Of a DNA stretch of 64,000 nucleotides, positions 1 to 12,426 are shown one piece after another (position 1 is the first letter of the stretch; every line of letters begins with the position of its first letter). This stretch comes from Nomascus leucogenys (taxonomy: Eukaryota > Chordata > Mammalia > Primates > Hylobatidae), in NCBI RefSeq assembly GCF_006542625.1, contig NC_044392.1, positions 91,391,334-91,455,333 on the forward strand, given 5' to 3'. The notes below the pieces were generated by a model. It was not told where the DNA came from and did not search any database. It worked only from the letters and a program-made list of their open reading frames with translations. Both the position numbers and the translations under genes were made by a program.

Positions 1-2991
1 ATACATATATATTTTTGTTGTTTGTAAGGGTTGAGAGTTAAACAAATACTTATTAATTCCTTATTAATCACCCATTATTATTCTTATTCTCTTAATTATT
101 TTTAAATGACAAACATTTGTAAATTTTGGATAAATTATTGAAATATGTGAAGCATTACCATTTTTGCTCCTGTTCATAAAGCAGACACAAAAGAGTTACG
201 GTTTATTGGCTAAAAGAGATTTGCTCCCCTTCTCATAAATCTCTTATTTAATGTGTTTTTGTAGGAAATCAATATTATATTGGTGTAAAATACAGACAAA
301 ATGTAGTACACAGTACATTTTATAAAATAGGCTTCACTAGAAATACATTGATGATACATTTTAATATGTCACATTTTTATTTGAATGTGGGATTATATTT
401 TCATGTGTGTGTGAATGTGTCTTTTCCTTGGAATTTGCAAACTCCATCAAATTTGTTTGTTTTATGTATATATGTGTTTGTGTTATATTTATATAGAGAG
501 ATGGATATAGATATAAACAAAAATATGTATACACTTTTTTCTTCAATATTTTCTTTTGTCAATATTTGGGGCACCTGAATTTTTGTTATGCAACAATTTT
601 TAAAGGAAGTACTATAAACACATCAATAAGCTGTAGCTTATTGTCATCTCTGTAGAGAGGACAATACACATTTAGGTATTGTATATGTATTAATAGTCTT
701 TAAAAGAAATCTTATGGTACTCATGAATTTAAATACTTTTTATATAAGCCATGTAAATATAATGATTAACAATCTGCTGTATTCACTATTCAGGACATGA
801 GATGTAGTATTTTTCTAATTACATGCACCAGTGTGGGAGGATATGACTGCAAAAGAAGATTAAGCCATTTGTATTTATTCAGTGTTGCTTTATAGCATTA
901 ACTAGGAAACTCAGTCCTGCTATATTGAATGCTGAGGAATTTGATTACGAGAGCAGCAGACGCTGCCAATCTTGGCTTGAGACAGCAGACTCAACTAATT
1001 GTCTATCAGCAGTGATTTAGCTGTATCATCCTTCTACAATCTTGCTATTGATGGGTGCATTTAAAATCTGATGAAAATTACTGTTTAATAATCAGGACTT
1101 GGAAAACCCACCTGGCAAATGCATTCTTTCTTTCTCCCCACACACCCCCTGCCCCCATTCATTTTTCAGGTAGAGGGAAAAATGTCAAGTTTCCAAAATT
1201 TAAAATGTAGACTTTCTTAAAACATTTTTTTTTTATAAATCAGGTTTTACAAATATGTTATCAAGAGCAGGGTTAAATGTTGTTTCTGTTTTTTTTTTTT
1301 TTTTTTGGCTTTATTTTACAGTTTCTATAAATGCTATTGAACCTCTTGTTTTGTTTCTCACTTTTATGGTTGAAGATTGTGGGTCAGTGGTTAGGGTTGC
1401 TTTTACAACTGTAGAAACTATCTTTTGATTGCTGTTCCGCTCCTCATTGTGTCTAGTTTGTGCTGCATAAAGCTTATTGGAGGTAGAGCTTTAAAATATA
1501 AAATAAATATAAATCTATCTAATATATTACATATGTCTAAGTATGATAATTCAGATATCTTTTTAAAAAGATGATTTGTGCAGCAGAAATTCTACTCATG
1601 GCAAATCTGTGTCTAAAATAGTGTATTTTATTATATATCTAAGAAGGAGAAAAATATTTTACATATAGAGGAAAGGATCAAGGCCCTCTAAAATAATATA
1701 TAATAAATAAGGGTGTGTGGGTGAGCTGAGTGCAAAATCAATTGCCCCCTGGTTGCCAGGTTTGATGAAGTAGATATTTAATAAGTCGGGACATTTACAT
1801 TCACTCACCACTCAACTGAGCTTTGCAGAGAATTTCCCTAAGATTAGTATGGCATTTCTGTAAGTTGACAGTTCAGCACAGAAGGAGTCACTTAAATGGT
1901 TCTCCATCTTTCCCCGAAGCAAAACTTGCAGTGAGCATATGTAACAGTCTGTACTTCTGCGTGAATACCAATTGGTGTCATTAGGTGCCTGGAGTCTCGG
2001 GTTGCATTTTCAAGGCGTGATTTTCAACTGGAGCAGACTCAGACATACCAGTGTCATATCTTCACTGTGGGTTTCATAGTTTGACATTGTCTAAGTGATT
2101 GGTTTAGTTCTGGGAACACCCGTAGTAATCTCATCTACTTGGAGAAAAGGATGAAACTGAAAGTTTGGTGGGTTCCCCTCATTCCACCCACTGGACTTCT
2201 GAGAATCCCTGGTAGATGGGAATAAAGAATCAGTAGAAACAGCAACACAGAAAGGTGGCTGTAACAAAGAAGAATAGAGCAATTCTAATATTTTAGTCAG
2301 ATATTCAAGAAACTAACCAGAATGAATTCTTTCCAGCAATTGAGAACCGTAAACTAAGGTACCCCTGAACTCATCAAGGTTTTTGTTCCCATACCATTTG
2401 TCATTGGACAATATGTGTTTATATTCTACACCCTCAAAATAATCATGATGGCATAGGCTTACAGTGGGATGGCCTGGATTTGAGACTCTGACTTACTATG
2501 TTGTAGATATGAAACTTTAGACAATCATTTTCCTTATTCTAACTCCTATTTTTAAAATTTATATTTTATAGTATATCCTGTATTTCTATGAGATAATATA
2601 TCCAAAATTACTATCTATCTAAAAGGTAAAATGGTACATAAATATAAAATATCAGAATTAATATGTTATTTGTCTGGTCTCTGAGAAGCCTCATTACAGT
2701 TTTTTGTGATGTTTCCCAAAATATTTCAATTGCTTCTACAGTTTTCTCTATACTCTTATAAGGAGTATTGACTACAAAATACAAGAAGTTTATCTTTCGA
2801 TAAAGCAGCTTCTTAATATATAAAAAGTATAATTGAGGTATTTTAGAACTGGGGTAATTAAATATATTATTTGGCTTATAAAAATGTATTAACCTAAATA
2901 TATATCTTAAAACAGGTAAGAGAAGAAACCAACCTTAGTCTTTCACAGAGAATAGCCATTTTAGCGTGTCTGTGACTCCAGTGGATATTGT
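1..2991. other. Unique AT-rich non-coding sequence
   Basis: I recognise no gene or named repeat here. There is a T-run at 1289-1306. The part at about 780-1090 is less AT-biased and non-repetitive, with homeodomain-like cores (AATTG, TAATC) and CAGCAG/GCAGCAG words. It could be a conserved non-coding element, but this cannot be judged without an alignment. Short open frames in this stretch have no domain features. Confidence 0.6.
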
Positions 2992-3016
2992 AAAAAAAAA
3001 AAAAAAAAAAAAAAAA
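2992..3016. repeat. Poly(A) tract, 25 A
   Basis: An uninterrupted run of A. No LINE or SINE body is recognisable just upstream, so it is either a simple repeat or the tail of an element too decayed to recognise. Confidence 0.9.
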
Positions 3017-6000
3017 CACGTTTAGAATACATAGAACATTCTTCCTTCGGGTTACATCTTTTGTTCATAAAGGTCCATTTGCAGTTTTCAGTTATCCTTA
3101 GATCAAATAAAGTTATCCATATGTAATGGAAAACTCTTTCAAGTTTTCAGCTCATGGGCAATTATTAAGTTTACTGCCAATCATCCACCCAAATTACAGA
3201 AGAAGGAGCCTTATCCTTTTCAATACCTTGCTTAAATTTTTATTTTGTATCTCAGAAGATTGATGAAATTGATGAGAGAATTTTATGAGTGTTATAAGCT
3301 TGTTCAATGTTTTAGATATATAATTTCCTTCTTCCAAAGGTTGTAGAATCTGATTCAGATTCTGAATTTCTCAAATTTTGTGTCAAACTAGTTCCATGCC
3401 ATTGTTGTGGTAAATATGTTCCTTAAAAGTGCTACAAAGTCCTTTTTCTATTTGGTTTGCATGATCTTGTTATGAATTATTTATTGACCAAACACCTATC
3501 TTTGAAATTCTTCAAAACTGAAGAGGATAAAGAGATTATGGTGCAAGAATTACAATTTTTCCATAGAAAATATGGGGTAGTAATACAATTTTTAAATAAT
3601 TATTTGATTTTTTAAGTTTAAGGCAACTTGGTCCACTTTGAGGAAATTCAGTTTCCACTATTATTTTCCTCATCATTAATACTAAAAATATGAACAAAGA
3701 GCTAATGTGCAGGACCATTTAAATTTGAAAGAGTGAGGCGGTCTTACTACAGCTATGAACAATGAAAATAGAAGAACATTTCAAAGGTATTAAGATTGCT
3801 ATATCTTAAAATATATGCATGAGAAAAAAAATTGAAAAATAAAACGTTAATTATGAAACGTGGTTATAATAGATACAAGTTAATTATTATGACATGAATT
3901 GAGTATCAGCAGGAGCTGGCATAATTGATGTCAGATGAATGTGGAAACTCCCTAGGATGAACTCAATCCCAGATGAAGTGACGATTGGAAAAATATAAAA
4001 GCTGTTGTGATGCATCTCCTCATCTCCTTATGAAAGCCAATTAATTCCAAAAGTTGATATTAAGTCAGTGGGGGGAAAATCTATAAAGATCCTTTCATAA
4101 AAGTTTGAATGAAAGCTGGTTATTTTCTATCCTTAAGGTATGAAGAATGTCATTTGTTTGGGTGGATATTTTGCTACTATTCATTAAAGGGTCCATTGAG
4201 TCCTACAACCTCCACCTTCCTCCTCCTGTAATTGTTTCATATCCCATGATACGAAGTGTAATTTGTTCTTTTTTTTATAGTCTTCTCTTCATATAAAAGT
4301 AGATGGATATGCATTTTAGGTTCTTCTGTTTCATTACACGCCAAATTAGCAGCACTTCCACTAGCCTGGTTTTGATATTTCATTAATTCTAGGAATAGCA
4401 GTGGGTGGCAGAATGGGGCACCAACAGGCAGGGGCAGAGCCAAATCTGTCTCCTGCTTTTGTTTGTAACATTTGAGCTATTAGTTGTGGAAGGAAAAAAA
4501 TCTCCATTAAATTGAAACTAGAGATTTTTAATTTTTTATTTATACAGTCCTATTTACAAAATCTTCATTGATTCATTTTCACAGATTTTGTTCCTATGCT
4601 TATAGTTCCAAAAGACAAATGAACAAAATCTATCTATAGCCATATGCAGATATAGATACAGATATCTACATATCACAGACTCTCCCATGATTATTTTTGC
4701 ACTCAGAATTAAGGGATCCAGTTGGATCGAAGAATCGACATTCTGCCTCTCTGATCTATTGATTTAACATGGATACTACACTAACTTTTGTGTTGTTTCA
4801 TGTAAGCATGTTAGCCTCTTCAGTCTTAGGTTGATAACACTTCATGAGGAATGCCAAAGGCAGCTCAGGTAATAATTAGAATTAAAGAAAATTTGTATCC
4901 ATTAGATCATCTTTCTTATAAAAATGAAAAATCAATAACTGAAAAAGACGTTCATCAGGATCACAGTTTATTCAGAATCTCTCCTGTGATTATCCTCAAT
5001 GCCTTCATTTCTGTTTCTAATGATCTTCGAAGTTTGTCTTTGATTTCCACACTACCCCTTTGTAGAGAACTTAGTGTCACTTCTTAGAACACTGTCTGAA
5101 TATGCTGTTGTCTGGGAATTCAGCTTACTGTATATTGTTGACTGTTCATTCTTTTTTATAGGTTTTTTTTTTTTAATTTCTCAGCTCTCAAATCCTATTA
5201 CTACTTCCAAAGACTGTCTAGTATTATTTTGGGTTACATTTTTTTTTTAATGGTACTGTTTGGTTTCGACAGATAATAATAAAAGGTATTTTACTGCTAG
5301 TGCTTGGCGAGATTTTGTTCTACACAGACATTACAGTAGTGGTTTGTTATCAAAAGAGTTGGTCTGGAGTTTGTGCAAATGATTTCACCATGACCCCAGT
5401 CTTTTCTAAACAATAAAACATACATGCTTATTCACACATCTATACATAATTTAATCATCTCATATTTTCATTCATGTCCCTGCACTGCCAAAAACATTCC
5501 ATGATATTCTTTTATCTTTAACTCATGACCATGTACTTTATGACCTTCCTTGCTTCACATCTTCACCTCCTTCTCAGGAAAAAAAGAAATCCTTTGTTGA
5601 GATCTGCTGCTCTTCTAAGAGGTAGCTCCCTCCACCTGGGAACTCCCCATTAAAAAAAGCCTTTACATTGCCTACAGGCTGCCAATTAGTCTTCTACCGT
5701 AACTGTGGCTGCCTTTTTAGAGAAACTTTTTTTTTTTGTTATCTATTGTGTTAACTCACATGTTAACGTTATAGGAATTTGACCTATAAATTTCTAAAAC
5801 TTCACTGCAGAAAAAGAAATGTAACATAATATTATGAAATAAAGCTACTTCAGTGGAATATGGCTTATTACAACATATAATAGCAGCTCATTTATCCAAT
5901 TTATTTGGTGGAATGAAGTTTCTTCCCTAAGTAAACTTTCCAGATATCACAGGCACTATTTATATTCCCGTTTTTACTACATATATATTTTGATTAAAAT

Positions 6001-6673
6001 GCTCTTAAACACATAGCATGTTTTGGTATCATAGCAAAAAACTATGGCCAACATGATTTAACATTTTCTTAATGACTTGAAGCTCTTCATTACAAGAATC
6101 AATTGTTCTGTTCTGTATTATCCTTGGGGTTTCTGACCTGTGTGCTGCTATGTTAAATGCCCACAGACAGTTGAGATTTTACCGTTTGTTTGTCTTAGTT
6201 TTATTGCTCTGTGTCGGCCATCAGTTCTTGCTTTACTAACAGCATCACGGTTTTAAAAAGACCAAAGATGTCTTCAACAAATTAGCACCAAAAGCCATGC
6301 TGGGAATCACAGTTTGAGAGTTCACTCCTTATTCTCCTTATTTCATCAGCTTTTTCCTTAATTTTTTTCAGGTTCTTCTGCCTTTATTCCATTCAGGGGG
6401 ATACAATATGGGAGAAGGAACAGAGAAAGTTGTGATTGCACATTAACCAGGCTAAACAGTGGACAAAAACAGTTCCCCTATCTGGGGCAAAGAATGGATA
6501 GCTAACAGATGTGGTTCCTGACTTGCTTGGCACTAGTAGAAAGGATCTGAGTGTGAATATATTTTCTTAGAAACTTAGGAAATTACCCCCACTACAATGG
6601 TCTCTCCCATAGAATATAAGGCGGTTGAGGACAGAAGCTCTGTCTTTTCACAAGCGATTAGACAGCATTTGTG
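3017..6673. other. Unique non-coding sequence
   Basis: No gene or confident repeat is seen. Two parts, about 3890-4050 and 6000-6330, look non-repetitive and compositionally balanced, as conserved non-coding sequence often does. This is an impression, not a measurement. Confidence 0.55.
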
Positions 6674-6697
6674 GGCTGGCTGGCTGGCTGGCTGGCT
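6674..6697. repeat. (GGCT)6 microsatellite
   Basis: Six perfect GGCT units in a row. Tetranucleotide tracts of this purity are often length-polymorphic. Confidence 0.95.
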
Positions 6698-7173
6698 GAC
6701 AAGATGGCAGAAGTGAAGGAATAAAGAAAGCATTAATAAGGGGAAAAGCAGATTGGCAAACATCCCTTTGGTGAAAATGAGACCTGTGCTCCTCATTTCC
6801 TACATGAGCTACTAAAAGTGTCCTGAAAATAGTTTACAACAAACATCCTTTCCGCAAGATCATCAAGGTCACTTTCTCCATTTGAAGCAGGGTGGAGCTG
6901 GGGCGGGGGATGGACTAAACCAACCCATATAAAATATGAATAAAGTGTCAATCAAAGCTGGTTTTTCTGTGTATGCTACGGTAATATGAGCCATATTCCT
7001 CTATTGCATTTTTATTTTTAAACACAACTAGACTAGATCTGGTGGTTTGGCAGCATTTTTTTTTTCTTATTCTTGTTCTTTTTCTTCCTCTTCCTCCCCT
7101 GGCCCCTCCCCGCCTTTTACAAAGAAAGAGCCTTCAAACTCTTTTCATAGCAAGGCTGGAAATCCTGCCAGGT

Positions 7174-7197
7174 AAAAAAAAAAAAAAAAAAAAAAAA
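7174..7197. repeat. Poly(A) tract, 24 A
   Basis: A pure A run with no recognisable retroelement body upstream. It marks the left edge of the TGACAG-rich segment. Confidence 0.9.
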
Positions 7198-7234
7198 TGT
7201 TATTGAAAACCTTTCTCCCCTTATAGGCCCATTT

Positions 7235-7740
7235 TGACAGGAAATCTTTGAGAGGCAGCAGCAATGAAGTGCCCAGAGATTTCATCTGTCTTCTTTTGCT
7301 TCAGGAAATGCTGAGCGCAAGGCTCCCTATTAGGCAAATAGAAGGAGTACCAAATCCCCTTAACAATCGTCTTCGGCCGGCTCCTGGGTTGACAGCTCTC
7401 TGTGTCCTAGACTGTCAGACAGGCCCTCAAACTGAGGATCACAATCCTGGGAGCAGTGTAAAAGTTTCTGACAGGACTTTACCAAAAAATATTATATTGA
7501 CTCTGTTTGTGGATTATCTGGCACCATCAACTTTGCATAGGCTAATCAGAATAAAATCTATTATACTAGGACGGCATTAACTTGCAGCTCTTTTGCTTTT
7601 TCCTCCATGGTTTTGACATAAAATTCTTGTCTGGGTGTTTTTCCCCTGTCATTCTGTGTGATTGGTTAAATTTCAGCAATCATTACCTGCTGTATTATAA
7701 CATCCAATAGGATAACAGTGTTGTTTTTTTTTTCTGACAG
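7235..7740. promoter_or_regulatory. Candidate enhancer: cluster of TGACAG/CTGTCA sites
   Basis: TGACAG occurs on the + strand at 7235, 7390, 7469 and 7735, and as CTGTCA at 7412 and 7646. That is six sites in about 505 bp, where roughly 0.25 would be expected from a uniform base model over both strands. TGACAG is the known core bound by TALE homeodomain proteins (MEIS, PREP and TGIF families). The segment also has an inverted CCAAT (ATTGG near 7671) and a direct CCAAT (near 7714). No repeat family is recognised and GC is higher than in the flanks. An enhancer role is inference. A 110-codon open frame crosses the segment (7248-7580) but has no domain features and I do not call it a gene. Confidence 0.35.
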
Positions 7741-8399
7741 ATGCCAAATCTAAATTTCAAATAATCCTTTCAAAAATGAAAATGCCAGCTTGTAGAAATA
7801 CTGCAGAATTCTTAGCAGATGTACTTTAAAAAATAATCAAGATTAGGCAAAATGGGTAAAGTTCAGAGTGAAAGTTAAAAAAAAATTTCATAATTTTAGG
7901 TAGACATACTTATGTTAGTTTAGATTTGCTTTTGAGTTTTCCATTATTAAAAGCTATATTTAACTACCACATTATAGATACTTGGCAAACAAAAACCCTG
8001 AATTTAGAAGTGTAAGTCGATTTGTCAATAACTTTGACAAAAAATTGATTAAAAGTAGAATAAACAAGTATCATATACTGTGTGTGAACTAATCATATTG
8101 TAGATTTAAACATCAATTATATAACAGCCTATGTCCCATGAAATAGAAGCAAAGGGAAGGGGCATATAATTTCTAAAACATTCCTCAAAGTAAATTAGAT
8201 GGCAGTGATGTCATTTTCAGCATATCTGTGTTAAAAAAACAAGTTATGAAAAGGATGCCTGCAGTTGTTTACCAGTAGACTTGAGGGAATTCACCTCATC
8301 TATGCTTATATTTTGGCAATTAACATTCAAAAACAATAATCAGAATAACAGATGCAAGGGGATTAAAAATTTCAGAATTCTGATCAGAAGCCATACAAA
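7741..8399. other. Unique AT-rich sequence
   Basis: I see no gene, RNA or repeat that I can name. Confidence 0.5.
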
Positions 8400-8640
8400 G
8401 GGCATCCTAAACAGCTTCTCTGACTCTAGCCCTGCTCTCTGTAAGTCCAGCCACCAAACAGCTGTCCCCAGGAGATATTATTTAAAGGTGGTATTAAGTG
8501 ACTCTTCTATATAAAACCCTTTAACAATTTCTGATGCATAAAACTAATGTCCAGATTCCTTTTGATGGCTTGTAAGACTCTCCTTTATCTGGACCCTGCC
8601 TCTCTCTCCAGGCTCATCATCTTAGCATAAATATGTCCAT
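8400..8640 (+). mobile_element. L2 LINE fragment
   Basis: The order of phrases around 8508-8625 follows the L2 3' region: a poor 'aaaccctt' start, then 'gtccagattcctt', 'tggcttgtaagactctcc', 'tctggaccctgcctctctc', then 'ccaggctcatcatctta'. It is heavily diverged, as expected for this ancient CR1-like LINE, and non-coding. The left edge is uncertain. Confidence 0.7.
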
Positions 8641-8889
8641 TATAATGGTTTATTTACTAGAGTCTATCAAATACCTTCTATGGCACAGCAACTTGAATAT
8701 ATTGTCATTAACTGACTGGTTGATATAAATAGATTGCAAGTATAATGGATATTTTGATTGCCTTTTTTGTATTCATGTTTCCATTCCTCCTTCCTTAAAG
8801 ACTTTCACATTTGTTCAGGTACCCTCTCTTTCCCTGTGCAGCCCTTATGAGGCAGTGGAAGTCCATCAGTCCCTGATTGCAGAGAAGGG

Positions 8890-10480
8890 CTTTCTGATTG
8901 TCAGAGAAATAAATTTAATATTAGAATAATAAAATAAGAAAGTAAAACATATAGAGATGTGAATATTCTATCCACTAGGCCCATTATCCAAGTATTAAGA
9001 ATTCTAGAATTTGAAAAAAAAAAGATCAATAGATGGAATTCAATTATCATATATTCAATGAAATTATCCCAGAATGGAAAGGTCACAGGGTCCCAGAGAA
9101 TGCTGATCACAGGAAAAGTATAATAATAAACAAATAGTGAAATACAAATTTTAAAAAATAAATCATTGTAAAATTTTAAGATGCTAAAAATAAAGAGAAA
9201 CCTCAAACATTTCCAGGAAGAGAGAAAGAAAGAAGGTAAGGAGATAAAAAAAAGAAAGGAGAAGGGAAGAAAGGAAGAAATAAAGGAAGGAAGGAAGAAG
9301 GAAGGAGAAAAAATATTTCTTTATCTTACAAAAAGAGCAAAATCAGACTGGCATCAGACATTATCAGCAATATTAAATGCTAGAAAATAACAGAGAAATA
9401 CCTTTAAAATTATGAGGACAAATAATTTTAGACTAGATATCCTATATTGAACTAAATCATCAAATCACATATAAGGACAAAAGAAAGACTTTCTAGACAC
9501 TGCTGTGTTTCCTGCATATTATCTTAGAAAGTTTATTGAGGATATGCTACAGCATGAAAAGGGATTAAGTAAAGAATGAAGTCATGGGGTCCGGTTAGAG
9601 GCAGATCTAATCAGCACATTTATGAAGGGTTGCCCCAGGATGATAGATGTCTAACAGTTCCAGCTTAGAACCAAAAGATGGAGGCTTCAGAAGGAGGGTC
9701 TCCATGGAGAAACAGCGGGGCTGAGAGAAGAGGGGCAGTTAGTAAACTAATACTTTGCACAATTAAGAACATGGTAAGCAGAGAATTTAAAAAAGAAAGA
9801 AAAAGAAAAAAAAAAAACTTATGTTGGTGTGACTGGGTTAAAAGGATTAGCATTTTCAGGAAAATAAAAATATTGCAGAAGATATATAATGCATATCACC
9901 TGTCTGTGTAATGGACAGAATTTACCACTGTGCCTCAGCTCCTAGAACAGAAAGGAAAACTGCTGTTTAAGAGCTTGGGGAAAGTAGAAAGGAAGGAAGG
10001 GAGAGAGAGTAATAATAATGAAAATGCTCTATATTAACTTTCAACATTTAAATTCAATGGGCAAAATGCAATAACTGTAAAGTTGCTGAATTAAATATAA
10101 AATTTATCAAACTTAAAAATGTAAAAGCACATAAAGAGATGCCACATACTAAGAGCTGAAAGAAAATTTAGGGAAAATAAAATCCTCATTTTTATATCAT
10201 GTGAGATCAGATATTTTCTCTTCAGTTCATGAGATAAGAAAAAAAGATGTAAGTGTGTAGTTTTAAAATGAAGTGAAAATTAAAAATGCTGATGCAAAGA
10301 ATCTAAGGCTTTACATGTCATAATAGGAAGGTGATAATAATATTTACAATCAAAAAAACAGGAACAGTAAAATTAGTAAATTATGTAAAAATAAGAACAC
10401 AATGAAAAATCTAAAAAACAAAATGATTAAAAGACGTTACTTCCAGGGACTAGAATGGAGGTGGAGATAGAACAAAGAGT
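8890..10480 (+). mobile_element. L1M-type LINE, 3' end region
   Basis: The order of landmarks matches the ORF2 end / 3' UTR of old mammalian L1 (L1MC-L1ME group). It has an 'atcattgtaaaattttaag' segment near 9162, 'cagactggcatcagac' near 9342, 'ctagatatcctatattgaac' near 9433 and 'gatgccacatactaag' near 10138. Near 10308 it has 'tctaaggctttacatgtcat'. It is strongly diverged with no open frame. A purine microsatellite at 9216-9313 has expanded inside it. The exact subfamily and the 5' edge are uncertain. Confidence 0.75.
9216..9313. repeat. Purine-rich GAAA/GGAA microsatellite
   Basis: About 100 bp of almost pure A/G on the + strand, made of GAAA, GGAA and GAAG units. It sits where L1 3' regions normally have a short A/G-rich word, so it probably grew from that seed. 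A 69-codon lysine/glutamate-rich open frame here is an artefact of the repeat. Confidence 0.9.
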
Positions 10481-10503
10481 TGTTGCTGCTCATAAAGTCT
10501 ACG

Positions 10504-10564
10504 TTATTATTATTATTATTGTTATTATTGTGTGTGTGTGTATGTGAGTGTGTGTGTGCATGTG
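10504..10564. repeat. (TTA)n-(TG)n compound microsatellite
   Basis: TTA units grade into TG units with occasional TA and CA interruptions. It lies just past the L1M 3' end. Confidence 0.9.
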
Positions 10565-10706
10565 TTTTAGACATATGTGGGTTAGTTTTATTTTTAAATG
10601 TAAAGTTAGGTGAAGTCTCTGTTTTGCTTTTCTACATGGGTTTTAGTAATAGGAAATTATAGTTAAATTCCTCCTTATTTTTCTATGTTGCCTTTCTTTA
10701 AAAAAT

Positions 10707-10834
10707 TTCTTTTTTTAGTAGAAACAGTCTCCCTATGTTGCCTAGGCTGATCTTGAACTCCTGGCGTCAAGTGATCCTCCTGCCTATGCCTCCCAAAGTG
10801 CTAGGATTCCAGGCGTCAGCCACTATGTCCTGTC
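10707..10834 (-). mobile_element. Alu fragment (old monomer or AluJ piece)
   Basis: In + orientation it reads as an antisense Alu arm: a T-rich start, 'agtagaaacagtctcc', 'cctcccaaagtgctaggatt' and 'aggcgtcagccactatgtcc'. Only about 130 bp are present and divergence is high, so it is an old FLAM/AluJ-type copy or a truncated Alu. Confidence 0.8.
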
Positions 10835-10919
10835 TTATGATGCCTTTTTAAATTGACAATTGCTTTGAATATTTTGCTACATTCCAAAGTAAATGTATCT
10901 AAGCATCAGGAAAATCACT

Positions 10920-11280
10920 GTATCAGTTAGGACTGGTTATAAGCAACAGAAATTGAGTCTGGATGAACAGAGATAGAAGAAATTTATTGGAAGGACAATG
11001 CACTGAACAACTCCTACATTTAACGAAAATGTGACATACCTGGCCAGAGAAAGGTCTAGAGTTACCGTACTTCTGTGGAGAGGAAAGTCTGGATGGACTT
11101 GATTGGATCAAGTGCTCACCCACTGGTGAGGGTGAGACAGGGCGGAGGAGGTAGAACTAATGTGACTGATGGTTGCACAAGGGCTATCTGTTATGGGAAA
11201 GTGAAAGTAAAGTCATGGAAACAAAAGTGAAGTAAAATGGAGTTCTGTTACTAAAAGATGATGACAGGATTCTGTGTAGC
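10920..11280. repeat. Possible ancient interspersed repeat, family not identified
   Basis: The stretch 'ggttataagcaacagaaatt' followed near 10981 by 'aatttattggaaggacaatg' resembles a phrase that recurs in mammalian repeats, but I cannot name the family. No coding potential is seen. Masking against a repeat library would settle it. Confidence 0.3.
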
Positions 11281-11559
11281 CAAAACAACTGTTTATTACA
11301 TTAACCTTAACATTAGTTGGCCTGTATAGGGGCTTCATCCTTGGTGAAACACAGTGTTTTCTGAGCTACCAAACCAACCAACAAAACAACATTATATATG
11401 TAACAGAATAAAAAGGAGTGTCCTGCCAGTTCTGCCTCCAAAACATACTTCCATCTCTTTATGTCCTGTATCTCTAGAGTTTATCATCATTTTTTTATTG
11501 AGTCTTATAACCCCCTAGTTTTTCTTCCCTGCTTGTACTTTTGCCCTAACCCCCGTGAT

Positions 11560-12050
11560 TCCTTCTCTACCAAGTTGCCAGAAATATAGTTTTAAAACAT
11601 AGATCACATCACATTACTTCTCTGCTTGATTACTTTCTCATTGCACAAACTCCTTATCCTGACACCTTTCTTTGCATCTGCCTCTGCACCCTCCTCACTT
11701 CTGGGCTCTTGGATTTACAGCTGCATCTGCCCAGAATGCTGTTCCTGCAATGCCTCCTATGAGTAGCTCATTCTCACTCTTCTACATAAAGTACTCCCCG
11801 CTTCTCAGGTATTCTGTCATATGACCACATTTAGTTGATTCATAGTACCTGTCTGGATTGAATGTTTTCTTTTTCACTAACTTGCTTACTGTCTCTCTAG
11901 GCCCAATTAAGAGCTTCATACTGGAAAAGGGCCAAAACCTTCTCTGGATTGTTTACCATTGAATCCCCAGCACCTATAATTGTGCCTGCCACTTACTAGG
12001 TGCACAAAATTAATACTTACTGAACAAATAAATGAATGTGCATATTTGGT
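11560..12050 (+). mobile_element. L2 LINE 3' end
   Basis: It runs through typical L2 3' landmarks in order: 'cacattacttctctgcttga', 'cccagaatgctgttcctgca', 'tgaatccccagcacctataa', 'tgcctgccacttactaggtg' and 'tactgaacaaataaatgaa'. A 126-bp block inside it (11804-11929) occurs a second time at 12838-12963, outside any L2 context. Confidence 0.85.
11804..11929 (+). repeat. Local duplication, source copy
   Basis: This 126-bp block matches 12838-12963 without gaps at 124 of 126 positions as read by eye. The two differences are T/C in 'tcatatgac'/'tcacatgac' and A/G in 'cccaatt'/'cccagtt'. This copy sits in continuous L2 sequence, so it is the likely donor. Confidence 0.95.
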
Positions 12051-12092
12051 TAAAAAGTGAAAGGGTTTACCTCCAAACTGCAACCTGTTTTA

Positions 12093-12413
12093 TTTATTTA
12101 TTTTATTTATTTATTTATTTTTGAGACCAAGTCTTGCTCTGTCGCCCAGGCTGGAGTGCAGTGATGCGATCTCAGCTCACTGCGAGCTCCGCCTCTGGGG
12201 TTCACGCCATTCTCCTGCCTCAGCCTCCCAAGTAGCTGGGACTACAGGCACCCGCCACCACGCCAAGCTAATTTTTATTTTATTTTTTTATTTTTAGTAG
12301 AGACGGGGTTTCACCGTGTTAGCCAGGATGGTCTCGATATCCTGACCTCGTGGTCCACCCACCTCGGCCTCCCAAAGTGCTGGGATTACAGGCGTGAGCC
12401 ACCGCGCCCGGCC
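12093..12413 (-). mobile_element. AluY-like element, full length, antisense
   Basis: Full dimeric Alu with a T-rich TTTA tail at the left and the GGCC head at 12413. The 'tcctgacctcgtg' form and low divergence fit AluY. Target duplications are imperfect: AACCTGTTTTATT begins at 12082 and AACCCTGTTTATT at 12414. Its youth shows that the host is a catarrhine primate. It lies between the two copies of the 126-bp duplication. Confidence 0.93.
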
Positions 12414-12426
12414 AACCCTGTTTATT

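Noticed and set aside
7248..7580. 110-codon open frame on the + strand as a gene
   Set aside because: No domain, signal or splice context, and it starts beside a poly(A) tract. The DNA looks more like regulatory sequence than coding sequence.
9181..9390. Lysine/glutamate-rich 69-codon frame resembling a basic coiled protein
   Set aside because: It is a translation of the GAAA/GGAA microsatellite.
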